64,000 nt of DNA from Taxillus chinensis (taxonomy: Eukaryota; Streptophyta; Magnoliopsida; Santalales; Loranthaceae): positions 15,574,309 to 15,638,308 of the forward strand of contig CM042086.1 in NCBI GenBank assembly GCA_023512835.1. Reading direction: 5' to 3'. This document shows, in pieces, positions 50,817 to 59,403 of this stretch. The notes under the pieces were generated by a model that did not search any database, was not told where the DNA came from, and saw nothing but the letters and a program-made list of their open reading frames with translations. The stretch's first letter is position 1. Each line of letters begins with the position of its first letter. Made by a program: the position numbers and the translations under genes.

Positions 50817-52458
50817 GGCAATTGAGGACACAAGAAGCTTCAAAATCTGTTCCTCCATCTATTATCAAAACTCCTTGTCCCCATAAATTGAAAATCCGAA
50901 GTAAATCAACCGTAGGATTTATAAAATTTAATCTAAAATATGTTTTTCATCTATTCACTTTTCCACTCTAGCATTCTCAAAAACCATGTTAGACACCAAC
51001 ATGACATCTTAAATGTAAACAATATTGAAAGCACCAACGAGAGCCTTGTTTAACTTGGTATACAGGGTCTCTTACAAATACAATATCAAGTAAAATTACG
51101 AGTTAGTACCACCATAATCCAGCTAACATAATGCCAAACAAATAATTAAAATTCTACTTCTGGTGGAGTAAAAATTCAATAGTCATCGGTGCCGGTTTAG
51201 GGCCCATTTGGTTTGAGTGTATTATTTTTGAAAACATGATTGTTTTTTAAAACAGTAAGACCTGGTGAATTTTTTAGTATTTATGAGTGATGTAAATTCA
51301 TCTGGGCCCACAGTTTTTAAAAACAATCATATTTTCAAAAATAAAACAAGTTAGACAAGCGGAGCCTAAGGTACCTCCCCCAAAATTTAACCCAAAATGG
51401 GAGCCTCATTTTTAGCACGTTCCTCATGTGTTTTTCCATTTGGTCCCTATGGAGGCCCAATAAATAAAAAATGACACTGCAGCAGAGGTGGGGATATGGT
51501 CAATGACGTGGAGAACCTTGGCGAGCTCAATTCAAGTGGTTTCTCCACGTGTTCTTTATGGTCAACGCTACTAACAAGTGCAACAAGCTCAATCTTCACA
51601 GGTCCTGGAGTTTCATCTTACTTCTCGACAGATACCATTTTGACATTCAAAAACAAAAAAAATATTTAACTGTGTCCAACTTGAGGGCCTGCATCATTAT
51701 TTTTAAATTTTTTATTTTATTAAATATGTTTATATATATTTATAAATACATAAATATGTATGCATAACTTAATCTCACGCTAATATGCACGCAACTTACG
51801 TTCCATCACCATCGCCATCAAATCAAACACCTTCAACCTACTATCGCCTACCTTCACGCTGGTACCCGACATTCTGGCCAGCCAGCCACCAACTCAAGGG
51901 TTGACCGCCGATATCCATGCAGTATCAGCTCGCCGCTACTGGTTGTCCATGCTCACTCTGTTAGGGCCCCATTTTAATCTATCACCTTGAGCCCTCTAGA
52001 TCTCGGGGCCAGCCCTAGAAGTCACTGGACTCATTCCTGCTCACTCCAACTGTTGACTGCTAATAAGCTGGTCAATCCTGCTTCCTCCAACTGTTGACTG
52101 CACCTAGGACTCCCAACTATGTCAGACTTCCTTTTTTAAAAATCTCAATGAAACAAGGAGCCACGTGTCCAGACTACAAGTGTAGTGAACTCAACTTGTA
52201 ATTTTCTACTACGACTCGATACTATGGTTGAAAAAATTAGCAGCAGGATCACCCAAAAAAAAAAAACGTAAACAAATTTCAACAAGTAACAATCAAAAAC
52301 TCAAGCAGTACCAATCGCTTTCACCGAGAAGCCAAAGTTTCTAACCAACACACCTTCGCTATGCGTTTGGTACTTCGATACCGCATCATGTGACGCCATC
52401 CGGCCATCAATGCGATTCCAAGGGCCATCCCCATCAAAATTCCAGAAATCAACCCCAT
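29833..52458 (-). CDS. CLB1: SMP- and C2-domain membrane-contact protein, CLB1/NTMC2T4 (SYT7) type
   Basis: Eleven minus-strand exons, start to stop: 52458-52354, 49877-49776, 44114-44064, 42997-42877, 40059-39938, 39773-39675, 37052-36972, 36875-36790, 34947-34722, 32697-32533, 30216-29833; 513 residues (Arabidopsis CLB1 about 510). Seen: an N-terminal hydrophobic anchor (MGLISGILMGMALGIALMAG), an SMP lipid-transfer domain at about 66-245 (VEPLLEDYRPPGITSLKF, VDLRWGGDPN in variant form), one C2 domain at about 258-380 with GKSDPYVVLSIRP and FDKDIGQD as likely calcium-binding loops, a charged coiled coil (EEQLVALEEEKRILEERKKL) and a Gly/Val repeat tail (VGSGIGAGVGLVGSG). The family works at ER-plasma membrane contacts; Arabidopsis CLB1 was also reported to bind the thalianol synthase promoter. 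Every splice keeps frame. The tiny exons and 22.6 kb span come from introns filled with transposon debris. It differs from SYT1-5, which have two C2 domains. Confidence 0.93.
30217..32532 (-). other. CLB1 intron 10
   Basis: 2.3 kb AT-rich intron. Short frames such as 31631-31849 show no recognised domain. I see no assignable mobile element. Confidence 0.5.
32698..34721 (-). other. CLB1 intron 9
   Basis: 2.0 kb AT-rich intron in which I recognise neither a gene nor an element. Confidence 0.5.
35544..36436. mobile_element. Gene-fragment-carrying TIR element (Pack-type) in CLB1 intron 8
   Basis: Left end GAGTATCTCCAATCATTC; the right end reverse-complements to TTGTATCTCCAATGCATT. These are matching imperfect terminal inverted repeats of the ATCTCCAA type seen in plant MITE families. 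Both subterminal zones carry AGCTAAAG/GCTTTAGC motifs. Between them lies a GC-rich block (about 35700-36260) quite unlike the surrounding intron and resembling a host gene (see next entry). A clean target duplication was not found, so the superfamily is open (Mutator, Harbinger or hAT). Confidence 0.6.
35700..36200 (-). pseudogene. TIME FOR COFFEE-like gene fragment, captured with an intron
   Basis: Reading the minus strand: TWKAADVMIGFSMPRKARP, then a 75-bp GT-AG intron (36098-36024), then ASIKRSHDSWASGGGEVGG, QLHHQAS and PVSPSSSNVSA, a stop codon (35871-35869), and in a shifted frame SNGQKQQCPPKTSSKSSSS and YQDDIEIEIAEVFYGL. The order PRKARs - KRSHD - SPSSSN - KKxKPNGxK - EIEIAEVxYGL is that of plant TIC-like nuclear proteins (circadian clock and stress regulators), as I remember the family. 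A retained intron means capture from genomic DNA, not a retrocopy. The stop and the frame change make it a pseudogene fragment. It has the same orientation as CLB1. Confidence 0.6.
36598..36646. repeat. CT/GT compound microsatellite, possibly a SINE tail
   Basis: (CT)n followed by (GT)n. It is preceded by GTTAGCCCATTGGGTTAAGTG (A-box-like) at about 36550, so it could be the 3' end of a tRNA-derived SINE. A similar arrangement occurs at about 44520-44610. Confidence 0.5.
37280..37620 (+). mobile_element. LINE reverse-transcriptase fragment (decayed)
   Basis: Plus-strand translation gives LESIQRRFLWRGSVDVFKF, followed with breaks by WWLGVKPIQAFNRVVSAK and FMEEKGSLWG. This is the region after the catalytic core of plant L1-like RT (typically xxLQRxFLWGG...KPxxxGGLGxxxxxxFNKALLxKWxWR). 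It has stops and no start. Confidence 0.6.
38950..39330 (+). mobile_element. LINE 3' end fragment
   Basis: MVCWKAIWRVKVPAF matches the zf-RVT segment of plant LINEs (WKxIWxxKVPxKxxFFLW). It is followed by a 3' end with CTTCTAGGTGCCTTTAATAAAC and an A-rich tail with AAATAAATAAATA (to about 39330). Probably the same insertion as 37280-37620, with the middle decayed or interrupted. Confidence 0.5.
40060..42876 (-). other. CLB1 intron 4
   Basis: 2.8 kb intron. It contains a possible hAT MITE (about 40670-41360; ends AAGGGTGTAAAC and, reversed, TAGGGATAAGC, no duplication found) and a LINE fragment at 41400-41740. Confidence 0.45.
41400..41740 (+). mobile_element. LINE reverse-transcriptase fragment
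   Basis: Plus-strand pieces MVKYLGLKHIQAFNKALLAK and WEWMIEQGSLWWMVSGSIFWG, preceded in broken frames by sequence like PLEGIQRRFLR. Same RT-thumb region as the fragments in introns 2 and 6, with several disruptions. Confidence 0.6.
42998..44063 (-). other. CLB1 intron 3
   Basis: 1.07 kb intron containing a Harbinger-type MITE (43168-43539). The stretch 43620-44000 is more GC-rich, and I cannot assign it. Confidence 0.5.
43168..43539. mobile_element. Tourist-like (PIF/Harbinger) MITE, 372 bp
   Basis: Left end GAGCATTCACCACAAACTC; the right end reverse-complements to GAACATTCACTGGAGGCTT. It is flanked by a TAA duplication on both sides (43165-43167 and 43540-43542), the 3-bp target expected for Harbinger elements. 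The interior is AT-rich and non-coding. Confidence 0.7.
44579..44612. repeat. CT/TA compound microsatellite
   Basis: (CT)n then (TA)n, preceded by TAGCCCTTGGTTTAATAGG, resembling the arrangement at 36550-36646. Confidence 0.75.
45300..49080 (+). pseudogene. hAT-family transposase pseudogene, split by a LINE
   Basis: Plus-strand, broken into frames. N-terminal part: MRDYMQKSKRRHEVDFN... to KSARGSMDAFVRQP (45365-45590) and CSYFVRWAHETGVPFNALNF (about 45678-45737). Middle: ATKVTNFIYKHAHNLYAMR and LARAGGTRFSSSFLILLSLL followed by QEALRRLFVSEEW (46150-46350). Next: MNPKKSWHVINDSFNDVI (46566-46619). The C-terminal dimerisation region resumes after the LINE: IHTKKKNRLKHQHLDDLSTL and YIQYNHRLQSSNE (48660-48760). 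These are hallmarks of DUF659/Dimer_Tnp_hAT plant transposases. Many stops are present, so it is inactive. Its terminal repeats were not located with confidence; 49290-49350 (CGCCTAGGCCACTAAGTCGC) might belong to the right end. Confidence 0.75.
46745..48542 (+). mobile_element. 5'-truncated LINE (L1-type) inside the hAT pseudogene
   Basis: Begins within the RT domain (FSVLVNGSPR) and continues through QGDPLSPMLFVIMMEAFSRI, the catalytic FADD motif in HIHFADDTLLFC, LGLPLGASFKS, HHLAGWKHLYLSKEGRLTLV, and the zf-RVT region WKVRVPSRIAFFVW...DDLRRRG. It ends with TTTTAATAAAATTATTACTT and an A-run at 48533-48542. The Arg codon of the usual LRQGDPLSP reads TGA, and other frameshifts exist, so it is dead. 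5' truncation plus a poly-A tail is typical of target-primed insertion. Confidence 0.8.
50757..50816. repeat. (AAT)n microsatellite
   Basis: About 18 AAT/TAA units in a row. Confidence 0.9.
51200..51366. mobile_element. Foldback MITE, 167 bp
   Basis: The left arm GGGCCCATTTGG...TTTTTGAAAACATGATTG pairs with the right arm, whose reverse complement contains GGCTCCGCTTGTC...TTTTTGAAAATATGATTG. Flanks are TTA and TAA, so a TWA target duplication is possible but not exact. Confidence 0.55.
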
Positions 52459-52677
52459 CTCACACGATCTGAAGCAAGAAAGTACCGGAGTTCGAAATCA
52501 ACGAGTGAGAAACCACAAGTTTTCAGTGAAAACGAGAACAAAACATCAATCCTACACGAGATCACCAACGATGTGCGAAACCAAAAACACGAACTCGCAT
52601 TGAAAATTACCGGGGAACGAAGTAGGGATCGATCAAGCTGTGGAGTTAAAAAATGGTCATTGAATCTGCGATGAAAC

Positions 52678-52724
<47 letters not shown>

Positions 52725-53420
52725 CTATCCAAAACGCTCTCTCTCTTAATTTTGATTTTGTGGCGAAGAAAGTCTCTTTCGCTCAACGGCCCGTCTGTCG
52801 TTGTTCCGTTTCCGTTTCTTGCTTTCGTTGCGCCCGCAATAAAAATGAAAATGAACCCCCCAAAAAAAAAAACATTTATGCATGTCGGCAAGGCTGCGAA
52901 GCTTTGTCATCATCCAACAAGCGACCGGGTCACCGGTGTCTGCATTTAATTCATTTTAATATTTTTGGGGCGGACAGGACCTCATTATTATTATTCTATG
53001 TACAAAATATAAAGGTAATCGTTATGCCTGTTTTATGGGTTATATTATATATCTTATTTTTGGGCGATCTTCACTTGAGGCTCGAGAAAATAATCAAATT
53101 TTTATTAGTTCGTAAAAGTTCGAGTGTGGCGCCAAGTCAAAACCGACCGCCGCCGCTATAGCTGCACCACTCGCGACACCGACTGATCTCGTTTTGGTCC
53201 CATTCAGCCAGCCTCATCAGCCAGGGTTCTGCTTGCGGTTTAAGTATTTTTAAAATTTTAGTAACGGATAGTAGTAAGAGCATAGACATCAAAGTTAAAA
53301 TCTTTGTGACCTAAATAGTTCGGATCCTAAGCGATGGAAAATTCTTGCGGTACATGAAAACGGTAGTTTTGACATGATTTTATATTTAAAAAAATATACA
53401 AAAATAACATAGTTTTGATG
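52459..53420 (-). promoter_or_regulatory. CLB1 leader and promoter region with (GA)n tract
   Basis: Upstream of the CLB1 ATG on the minus strand. It contains a pure CT/GA microsatellite at 52681-52721 (GA on the coding strand), frequent in plant leaders. Open frames across it are produced by the dinucleotide repeat. Confidence 0.5.
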
Positions 53421-53700
53421 TGTTGCATCCTATTATAGTCCTACATCGACTGTTGCGATGAATGGAGCGAGCCTACATTGCGATGAATGGAGCGAGCCTC
53501 TTAAGACGAGCGTGGACATCACTTCATCATGTTGTGTTTTAAGACTTACACGCCTTCAAAAATAAATCCATTCAACTTCAATGCAAAGAGAATAATATCG
53601 AATTACGTATTCTCGAACAATTATAAATGGTATCAAAGTCAAGGCCTAAATTGATGGGGCAAGGATCGAACGGAAATGTTTGACCTCTTAAGGGGGCTAG
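53421..53700 (+). mobile_element. TRIM-like retroelement remnant
   Basis: LTR-like start TGTTGCATCCTATTATAGTC and a primer-site-like TGGTATCAAAGTC at 53628 (matches TGGTATCAGAGC apart from one base and the end). A short interior ends in TTAAGGGGGCTAGAT, a purine-containing tract. The GCGATGAATGGAGCGAGCCT motif occurs twice (near 53455 and 53479). No matching second LTR was found. Confidence 0.45.
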
Positions 53701-55430
53701 ATTGTAAGGTATAGAATGGCAACAAGACGGGAAGGAAAAAAAGGATTCGGGGCGAGGCTAGTTAAGATTGTCATCCTTAGTAAGGTAGCTAAAAATGACA
53801 TATCTTCACATCGTCAGAGTCAAAGAATAAAGCATAACTCTTAAATAGAGCATGAATACCATGCATTTTAGGGCTTGCGTGCCTTCAAAACAAATTCATG
53901 TATACTCAACTCAAAATGAACAATATTATGATATGAGTTTCGGGTTATTATATGCATGTAGGTTTGCATACAACAAGGTATACATCTCTTCCCATATCCA
54001 TGCTAAAACATGTAAAGCGAAACCAAATCATATAAAGCATTGAGAAAACGAGGGGCTCATGCCCATTATAGCCTCTAGAAAACCATTATAACATAAATAA
54101 GATCTTTTACAATGATTTACATTCTAAAACAAATATATTTATTACAAAAATATCTAAAAAAGAAATACATGAGCAATGAAATAATGGCTTACTTACAAGG
54201 CAACCTCCACCTTTGGGACATCCATTCCATGGGTTGTAAGTACCCAAACTAGGAATGGTGAGTAATCATAACTCAATGTGGATCAATTCTTCCATGAACA
54301 TCGAGGGGGAGGGGGTCATGTTACACAATGAGTGGCCTCAAGCTATGCCAATTGGACTAGCTTATAATGTCAAACAATATAACACGATTCCATAGGATAA
54401 TTCTATATAAAAAACGTCATCTAGGTCAATTTCATGTTATAAATTCAAAACAACAAAAGGCTTGAAGTCTCATAAGCCTATAACCTCAATTTTCAAACCA
54501 TACTCTAACTATAGTTTTGAATCATTTGTACCCTTGAACCTCTAGCCACTTCAACTCGCAAACGTCCATTTAAATCTTGAACCACAAACACCCTCAAACC
54601 ACAGTTTGAACCTTGAACCATTGCAAGTCTCAACCCAAGTTTGAGCCTCAAACCTCTTCCACCCTCGAACCGATGTTCAATCCTCGAACTCCAAACTATA
54701 AACTTTGAACTCTTATCACTCTCAAACCTTAATTCGAACCTAACCCATGTTATATAATACAACCTTTTAGCCCAATTTTGAAGTTATTGTATAGAAGCAT
54801 ATCAATGTTGATCACCCCCAACTCATTGATATCTCCATTATTACAACTAATTCGATCAATTTGGTTATTGAATTAACTAAATCGTAAACAAAACGAAATA
54901 TATCAATTTTACAAATTTCCAAACAAAATATGCCAAATCACACTTGAAAAACATACATTTTTGCTTTATGCAATTCGAATTGGCTCGATTTATTGGTTTG
55001 GATCTTGGTTATCATTAGCATCAACTTTTCACAAAATGAGACATTTTTGTAATTGTATATTTTCTGTCTTTCGAAAAACCTCTCGTTTCTACTCATATCT
55101 ATCAATTTTATAAATATATCTATCACCCATGTGAAAATAATTAAAATACCTTTTAAAAATGATAAAAAAATCCAAATAATAAAATTTAAACACTAATACA
55201 ATATTTAAAATATATTCAAAAATAAATATTATATTATTTAAATATAAATCAAAACGTTTGAAAATATTATTTAAACATTATATTTTATAATAAGAATACA
55301 AAATTGAAACTAATATATTTTTAAAATATTTTTAAAAGATAGAAAAGATGTTTTCTTCTAATATCAATATTCAAATATATAAAAAAATACAAGTTACGTA
55401 AGAACTGAGAAATAATCGGTACCAAACCGC
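53701..55430. other. Intergenic DNA upstream of RHM
   Basis: No gene. 54490-54750 is a degenerate minisatellite (see next entry). The remainder is AT-rich. Confidence 0.5.
54490..54750. repeat. Degenerate minisatellite of TTGAACC/CTCGAACC motifs
   Basis: Many short variants of (A/T)TTGAACC, CTCAAACC and CTCGAACC at 10-25 bp spacing. They give an artificial 85-codon minus-strand frame rich in Arg, Leu and Val. Confidence 0.55.
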
Positions 55431-56106
55431 CCTCTTTCTCTCTTTCCGCGTCGGTAAAAATTGGGCCTCACCTATTTCCCTCTCCTACACCGCAAATCTC
55501 TCCTCCCCGCAAATCTCTCTCCCCATCTGCTTTGTCCTAAACACATCCACACAGTCACCCTCCCCAATTTTAAACATTCATTTTTTTGCTGTGATTTGGT
55601 CGATTTTTGGAGGTAATGTTCGATTAATGTCCGAAAAACTCCATTTTTGGAATTGGGTATTTATTATTGCTTCAACATTAGTGATCTCTGGATCTGTCCA
55701 TTCGTTCGATCAATTTCCATAAAGTTCATTTTTATTTTATTGATTTCGACGCATTATGTGATCTGGGTGACTTGTTTTCTATCCGCCATTGAATCTGTTT
55801 ATGATCTCATTGATCTGTCGAATTGTTGATGGAATTGATCTGGTTGTACTCTGTGTTGTATAAGTTCACTCCGAATGAGTTCTCTTCTTCCTATATTTGA
55901 TATAATTGATAAGCAGTTGGGTTGAATCTCGTGATGGATATGGATTGTACAAGTAGTCACTAAAAATTGTGTTGTAAATTGCAAAGTTAATTTATGCCAT
56001 GGTATTTTTGATTCATTAGACCCAGATCTACATGCGATTGTATTGTTGTATACATGTGTTTTTTTTGGTGCGTATCGATTTGTGTACTGGCCTGGGTAAT
56101 AATAAT

Positions 56107-56506
56107 TAATAAGTATGTACAACCTACTGTTAATAAAATTGCTTGAGTAAAAATCAACCTTTTGAACTTCTTTTTCCCGGATTAAGAATGCCCTGCAATT
56201 TTTGTTTCACCTCATTATAAGAAAAGTATTTCAAAATGTCACAATTTACACACACACACACACACACACCTGTATATAGAACAGTTTGATAATGAGTCAT
56301 TTTTTAGGTAATAAGTATGTACAACCTACTGTTAATAAAATTGCTTAAGTGAAAATCAACCTTTTGAACTTATTTTTCCCAGATTAAGAATGCCCTGCAA
56401 TTTTTGTTTCACCTCATTATAAGAAAAGTATTTCACAATGTCACAATTCACACACACAAACACACACCTGTATATAGAACAGTTTGATAATGAGTAATCT
56501 TTTAGG
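56107..56506 (+). repeat. Tandem duplication, 202-bp unit, in the RHM leader
   Basis: Copy 1 starts TAATAAGTATGTACAACC at 56107; copy 2 starts with the same bases at 56309. Both contain AAGAATGCCCTGCAATTTTTG, an (AC)n stretch and CTGTATATAGAACAGTTTG. They differ at a handful of sites. Confidence 0.9.
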
Positions 56507-56961
56507 TGAATTCCTAGGTGTACGCTGACCAATAGAATCCTACCATCTGCGCATTATGCTGTTCCAAACATATGGTCGAAAGAGTTTTTGAAAATACATA
56601 TGTTTGGCAAATTTCATGAAATTTAAAAATAAGTAGTCTTCAATTTATATGGTTAACCTAAATACTGTTTTATTGCCAAAGTTCGAGAGCACGAAATTTG
56701 ATCATCTAAATTGAAATCCTTGTTTGTTTTTAAACTTTCTGAATTTGGCAGACATTCATTATTGTTCAATGTTCTTTCAATCTATGCATTTGGAATTGTC
56801 TAATTTTGAGTCGGTTGGACTTCATTTGATGGTTTTCGTTTGATCTCACCTATATTAGGACTTGCAATAACTTTTTGACCTAAGTTATATATCATTGTAT
56901 GTATCTATGTCATTACCTTTTTGTTATTATTTATCTCTTTTATGATGGAGCTAGAAGACCC

Positions 56962-57289
56962 TAATATTGTCTCTTTTGTTGAATTGTTCCATCATCAAAT
57001 GATCTTTTTGTTGAATTTTTTTAATTTTGATCAACTTGTTTTTATTAATATTATGTGCAGTTGGTTGAAAAATTGTATTGTTTTAATGCACAACTGTGTT
57101 AATTCTGGATTATTTTATCGTGTAGAGACTATGTGGATAATATTGTCTCTTTCGTTGAATTGTTCCATCATCAAATGATTTTTTTGTTGTTTTTTTTATT
57201 ATTATAAGCAGCTGGTTGAAAATTTATATTGTTTTAATATACAACTGTGTTAAATTCGGATTATTTTATCGTGTAGAGACTGTGTGGAT
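56962..57289 (+). repeat. Tandem duplication, about 176-bp unit, ending at the RHM start codon
   Basis: Copy A (56962-57137) and copy B (57138-57289) share TTGAATTGTTCCATCATCAAATGAT, a CAG acceptor followed by TGGTTGAAAA, ACAACTGTGTTAA and TTATTTTATCGTGTAGAGACT. Copy A ends GACTATGTGGATAA; copy B ends GACTGTGTGGATATG, the last ATG being the start codon. Confidence 0.88.
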
Positions 57290-59403
57290 ATGGCTACATA
57301 TACACCCAAAAACATCCTCATTACTGGGGCTGCGGGGTTCATTGCATCTCATGTTGCAAACCGGCTCATCAGGAGCTATCCAGACTACAAGATTGTGGTG
57401 CTTGACAAGCTTGATTATTGTTCGAATCTGAAAAATTTGCTTCCCTCGAAATCATGTTCCAACTTCAAGTTTGTAAAAGGGGACATTGGTAGCGCTGACC
57501 TTGTCAACTACTTGTTAATCACCGAGTCCATTGATACAATAATGCACTTTGCAGCACAGACTCATGTGGACAACTCCTTTGGTAACAGCTTTGAGTTTAC
57601 CAAGAACAACATTTATGGTACCCATGTCCTTCTAGAGGCCTGCAAGGTCACTGGCCAGATACGGCGGTTCATTCATGTTAGCACTGATGAAGTGTATGGT
57701 GAGACCGATGAAGATGCTGTGGTAGGAAACCACGAGGCTTCCCAACTTTTGCCAACAAACCCTTACTCAGCTACAAAAGCTGGAGCTGAAATGCTTGTTA
57801 TGGCTTATGGTAGGTCCTATGGGCTACCCGTTATAACCACGAGGGGAAACAATGTTTATGGCCCAAATCAATTTCCTGAGAAAATGATCCCTAAGTTTAT
57901 CCTTTTGGCCATGAGAGGGAAACCTCTTCCAATTCACGGAGATGGATCAAATGTACGCAGTTATCTTTACTGTGAAGACGTTGCCGAAGCTTTTGAATGT
58001 GTTCTTCATAAAGGAGAGGTAGGCCATGTTTACAACATTGGGACAAAAAAGGAAAGAAGAGTGATCGATGTGGCCAAGGATATTTGCAAGCTGTTCTCTG
58101 TGGACCCAGAAGCAAGCATTAAGTTTGTAGAAAATAGACCATTTAATGACCAAAGATACTTCCTAGATGATCAGAAGTTGAAGAATTTGGGATGGTCTGA
58201 GCGGACTGTATGGGAAGAGGGTTTGAAAAAAACCATTGAGTGGTACTCCAAAAACCCTGGTTGGTGGGGTGATGTTTCGGGTGCATTACTTCCTCACCCG
58301 AGGATGTTGATGATGGCTGGTGGTGGGCTCGAAAGGCATTTTGATGGGTCTGAGAATAATGATGTTGATCCCTCTACGGTATTGAGCTCCGCCAATCAGA
58401 CAAAAATGGTGGTTCCAGTTTCCAAAGGTGCTGGATCTCCTCGGAAACCATCCCTGAAGTTTCTTATATATGGTAGGACTGGATGGATTGGGGGGCTTCT
58501 TGGGAAGCTCTGTGAAAAGCAAGGGATTCCTTATGAGTACGGAAAAGGACGTTTGGAGAATCGATCACAACTTGTGGCTGATATTCAAAACATTAAGCCA
58601 ACTCATGTTTTCAATGCTGCTGGTGTGACTGGTCGACCAAATGTTGATTGGTGTGAGTCTCACAAAACAGAAACCATCCGTGCCAATGTTGCTGGGACTC
58701 TAACACTCGCAGATGTCTGCAGAGAGCATGGTATCCTAATGATGAATTATGCAACTGGGTGCATCTTTGAATATGATGTCAAACACCCTGAAGGCTCAGG
58801 AATTGGTTTTAAGGAGGAGGACAAGCCCAATTTCATGGGCTCTTTCTATTCAAAGACCAAGGCTATGGTAATCCTAACAAGCTGCTCAATTTTTTTGATT
58901 TTTTTTTTAATTTCATAATGTTTGAATGTGAAATCCATCTTCCGCTGATATGCAACTAGGTGGAAGAGCTTCTAAAAGAGTACGACAATGTCTGCACCCT
59001 CAGGGTCCGAATGCCCATCTCTTCTGACCTAAGCAACCCGCGAAACTTCATCACCAAAATTTCTCGCTACGACAGAGTTGTGAACATTCCTAACAGTATG
59101 ACCATTTTGGATGAGCTTCTACCCATTTCCATTGAGATGGCGAAGCGAAACTGCAGTGGGATATGGAACTTTACGAACCCAGGAGCTGTGAGCCACAATG
59201 AAATTTTGGAGATGTACAAGGAGTACATTGACCCAGGTTTCAAATGGGCTAACTTCACACTGGAAGAGCAAGCCACGGTGATTGTTGCTGCCAGAAGCAA
59301 CAATGAGATGGATGCATCCAAGTTGAAGAATGAGTTCCCTGAGCTGCTATCGATTAAGGACTCATTGATCAAGTACGTGTTTGAACCCAACAAAAGAAGC
59401 TAA
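57290..59403 (+). CDS. RHM: UDP-L-rhamnose synthase (RHM), trifunctional
   Basis: Two exons, 57290-58867 and 58960-59403, 673 residues (Arabidopsis RHM1 about 669). The enzyme converts UDP-glucose to UDP-L-rhamnose in the cytosol; the N-terminal half is a 4,6-dehydratase and the C-terminal half a 3,5-epimerase/4-keto-reductase. Product feeds rhamnogalacturonan-I pectin and flavonol rhamnosides. Seen: dinucleotide motif GAAGFIA (13-19) and YSATK (Tyr159/Lys163) in the first Rossmann domain; GRTGWIG (395-401) and YSKTK (Tyr520/Lys524) in the second; STDEVYGE carries the dehydratase acid/base pair. The start is the ATG in GGATATGGCTACATATACA, giving MATYTPKNILITGAAG as in the family. All catalytic motifs are intact. 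The 3' half is duplicated in inverted orientation at 63012-64000. Confidence 0.96.

Larger units (their letters stand above)
49878..52353 (-). other. CLB1 intron 1
   Basis: 2.5 kb. Contains an (AAT)n microsatellite (50757-50816) and a small foldback MITE (51200-51366). The stretch 50370-50640 could be the reversed 3' end of a LINE (ATCATGAAATATACTTTATT), not proven. Confidence 0.5.
55440..57289 (+). promoter_or_regulatory. RHM 5' UTR exon and leader intron (inferred)
   Basis: A CT-rich leader-like stretch (about 55440-55612) ends GGAG followed by GTAATG, a plausible donor. Candidate acceptors before the ATG are GTGCAG (57060), AAGCAG (57211) and GTGTAG (57275). RHM genes commonly have a leader intron. 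The interval contains two tandem duplications, listed separately. Confidence 0.5.

Noticed and set aside
52646..52949. Open frames over the CT/GA repeat
   Set aside because: Serine-Leucine and Arginine-Glutamate runs produced by the microsatellite; non-coding leader of CLB1.
54505..54762. 85-codon minus-strand frame
   Set aside because: Arises from the degenerate minisatellite; no domain and no splice context.
57284..57289. GTG start two codons before the RHM ATG
   Set aside because: Nuclear plant genes start at ATG; the family begins MA(T/S)YTPKNILITG, which fits 57290.
59067..59393. 108-codon minus-strand frame in RHM exon 2 (and its mirror at 63022-63348)
   Set aside because: Antisense shadow of the conserved RHM coding sequence.
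6998..59403. Pectin gene cluster (GAUT1 plus RHM)
   Set aside because: The two genes are 45 kb apart with unrelated genes between and no shared regulatory sequence visible; adjacency alone is not evidence.
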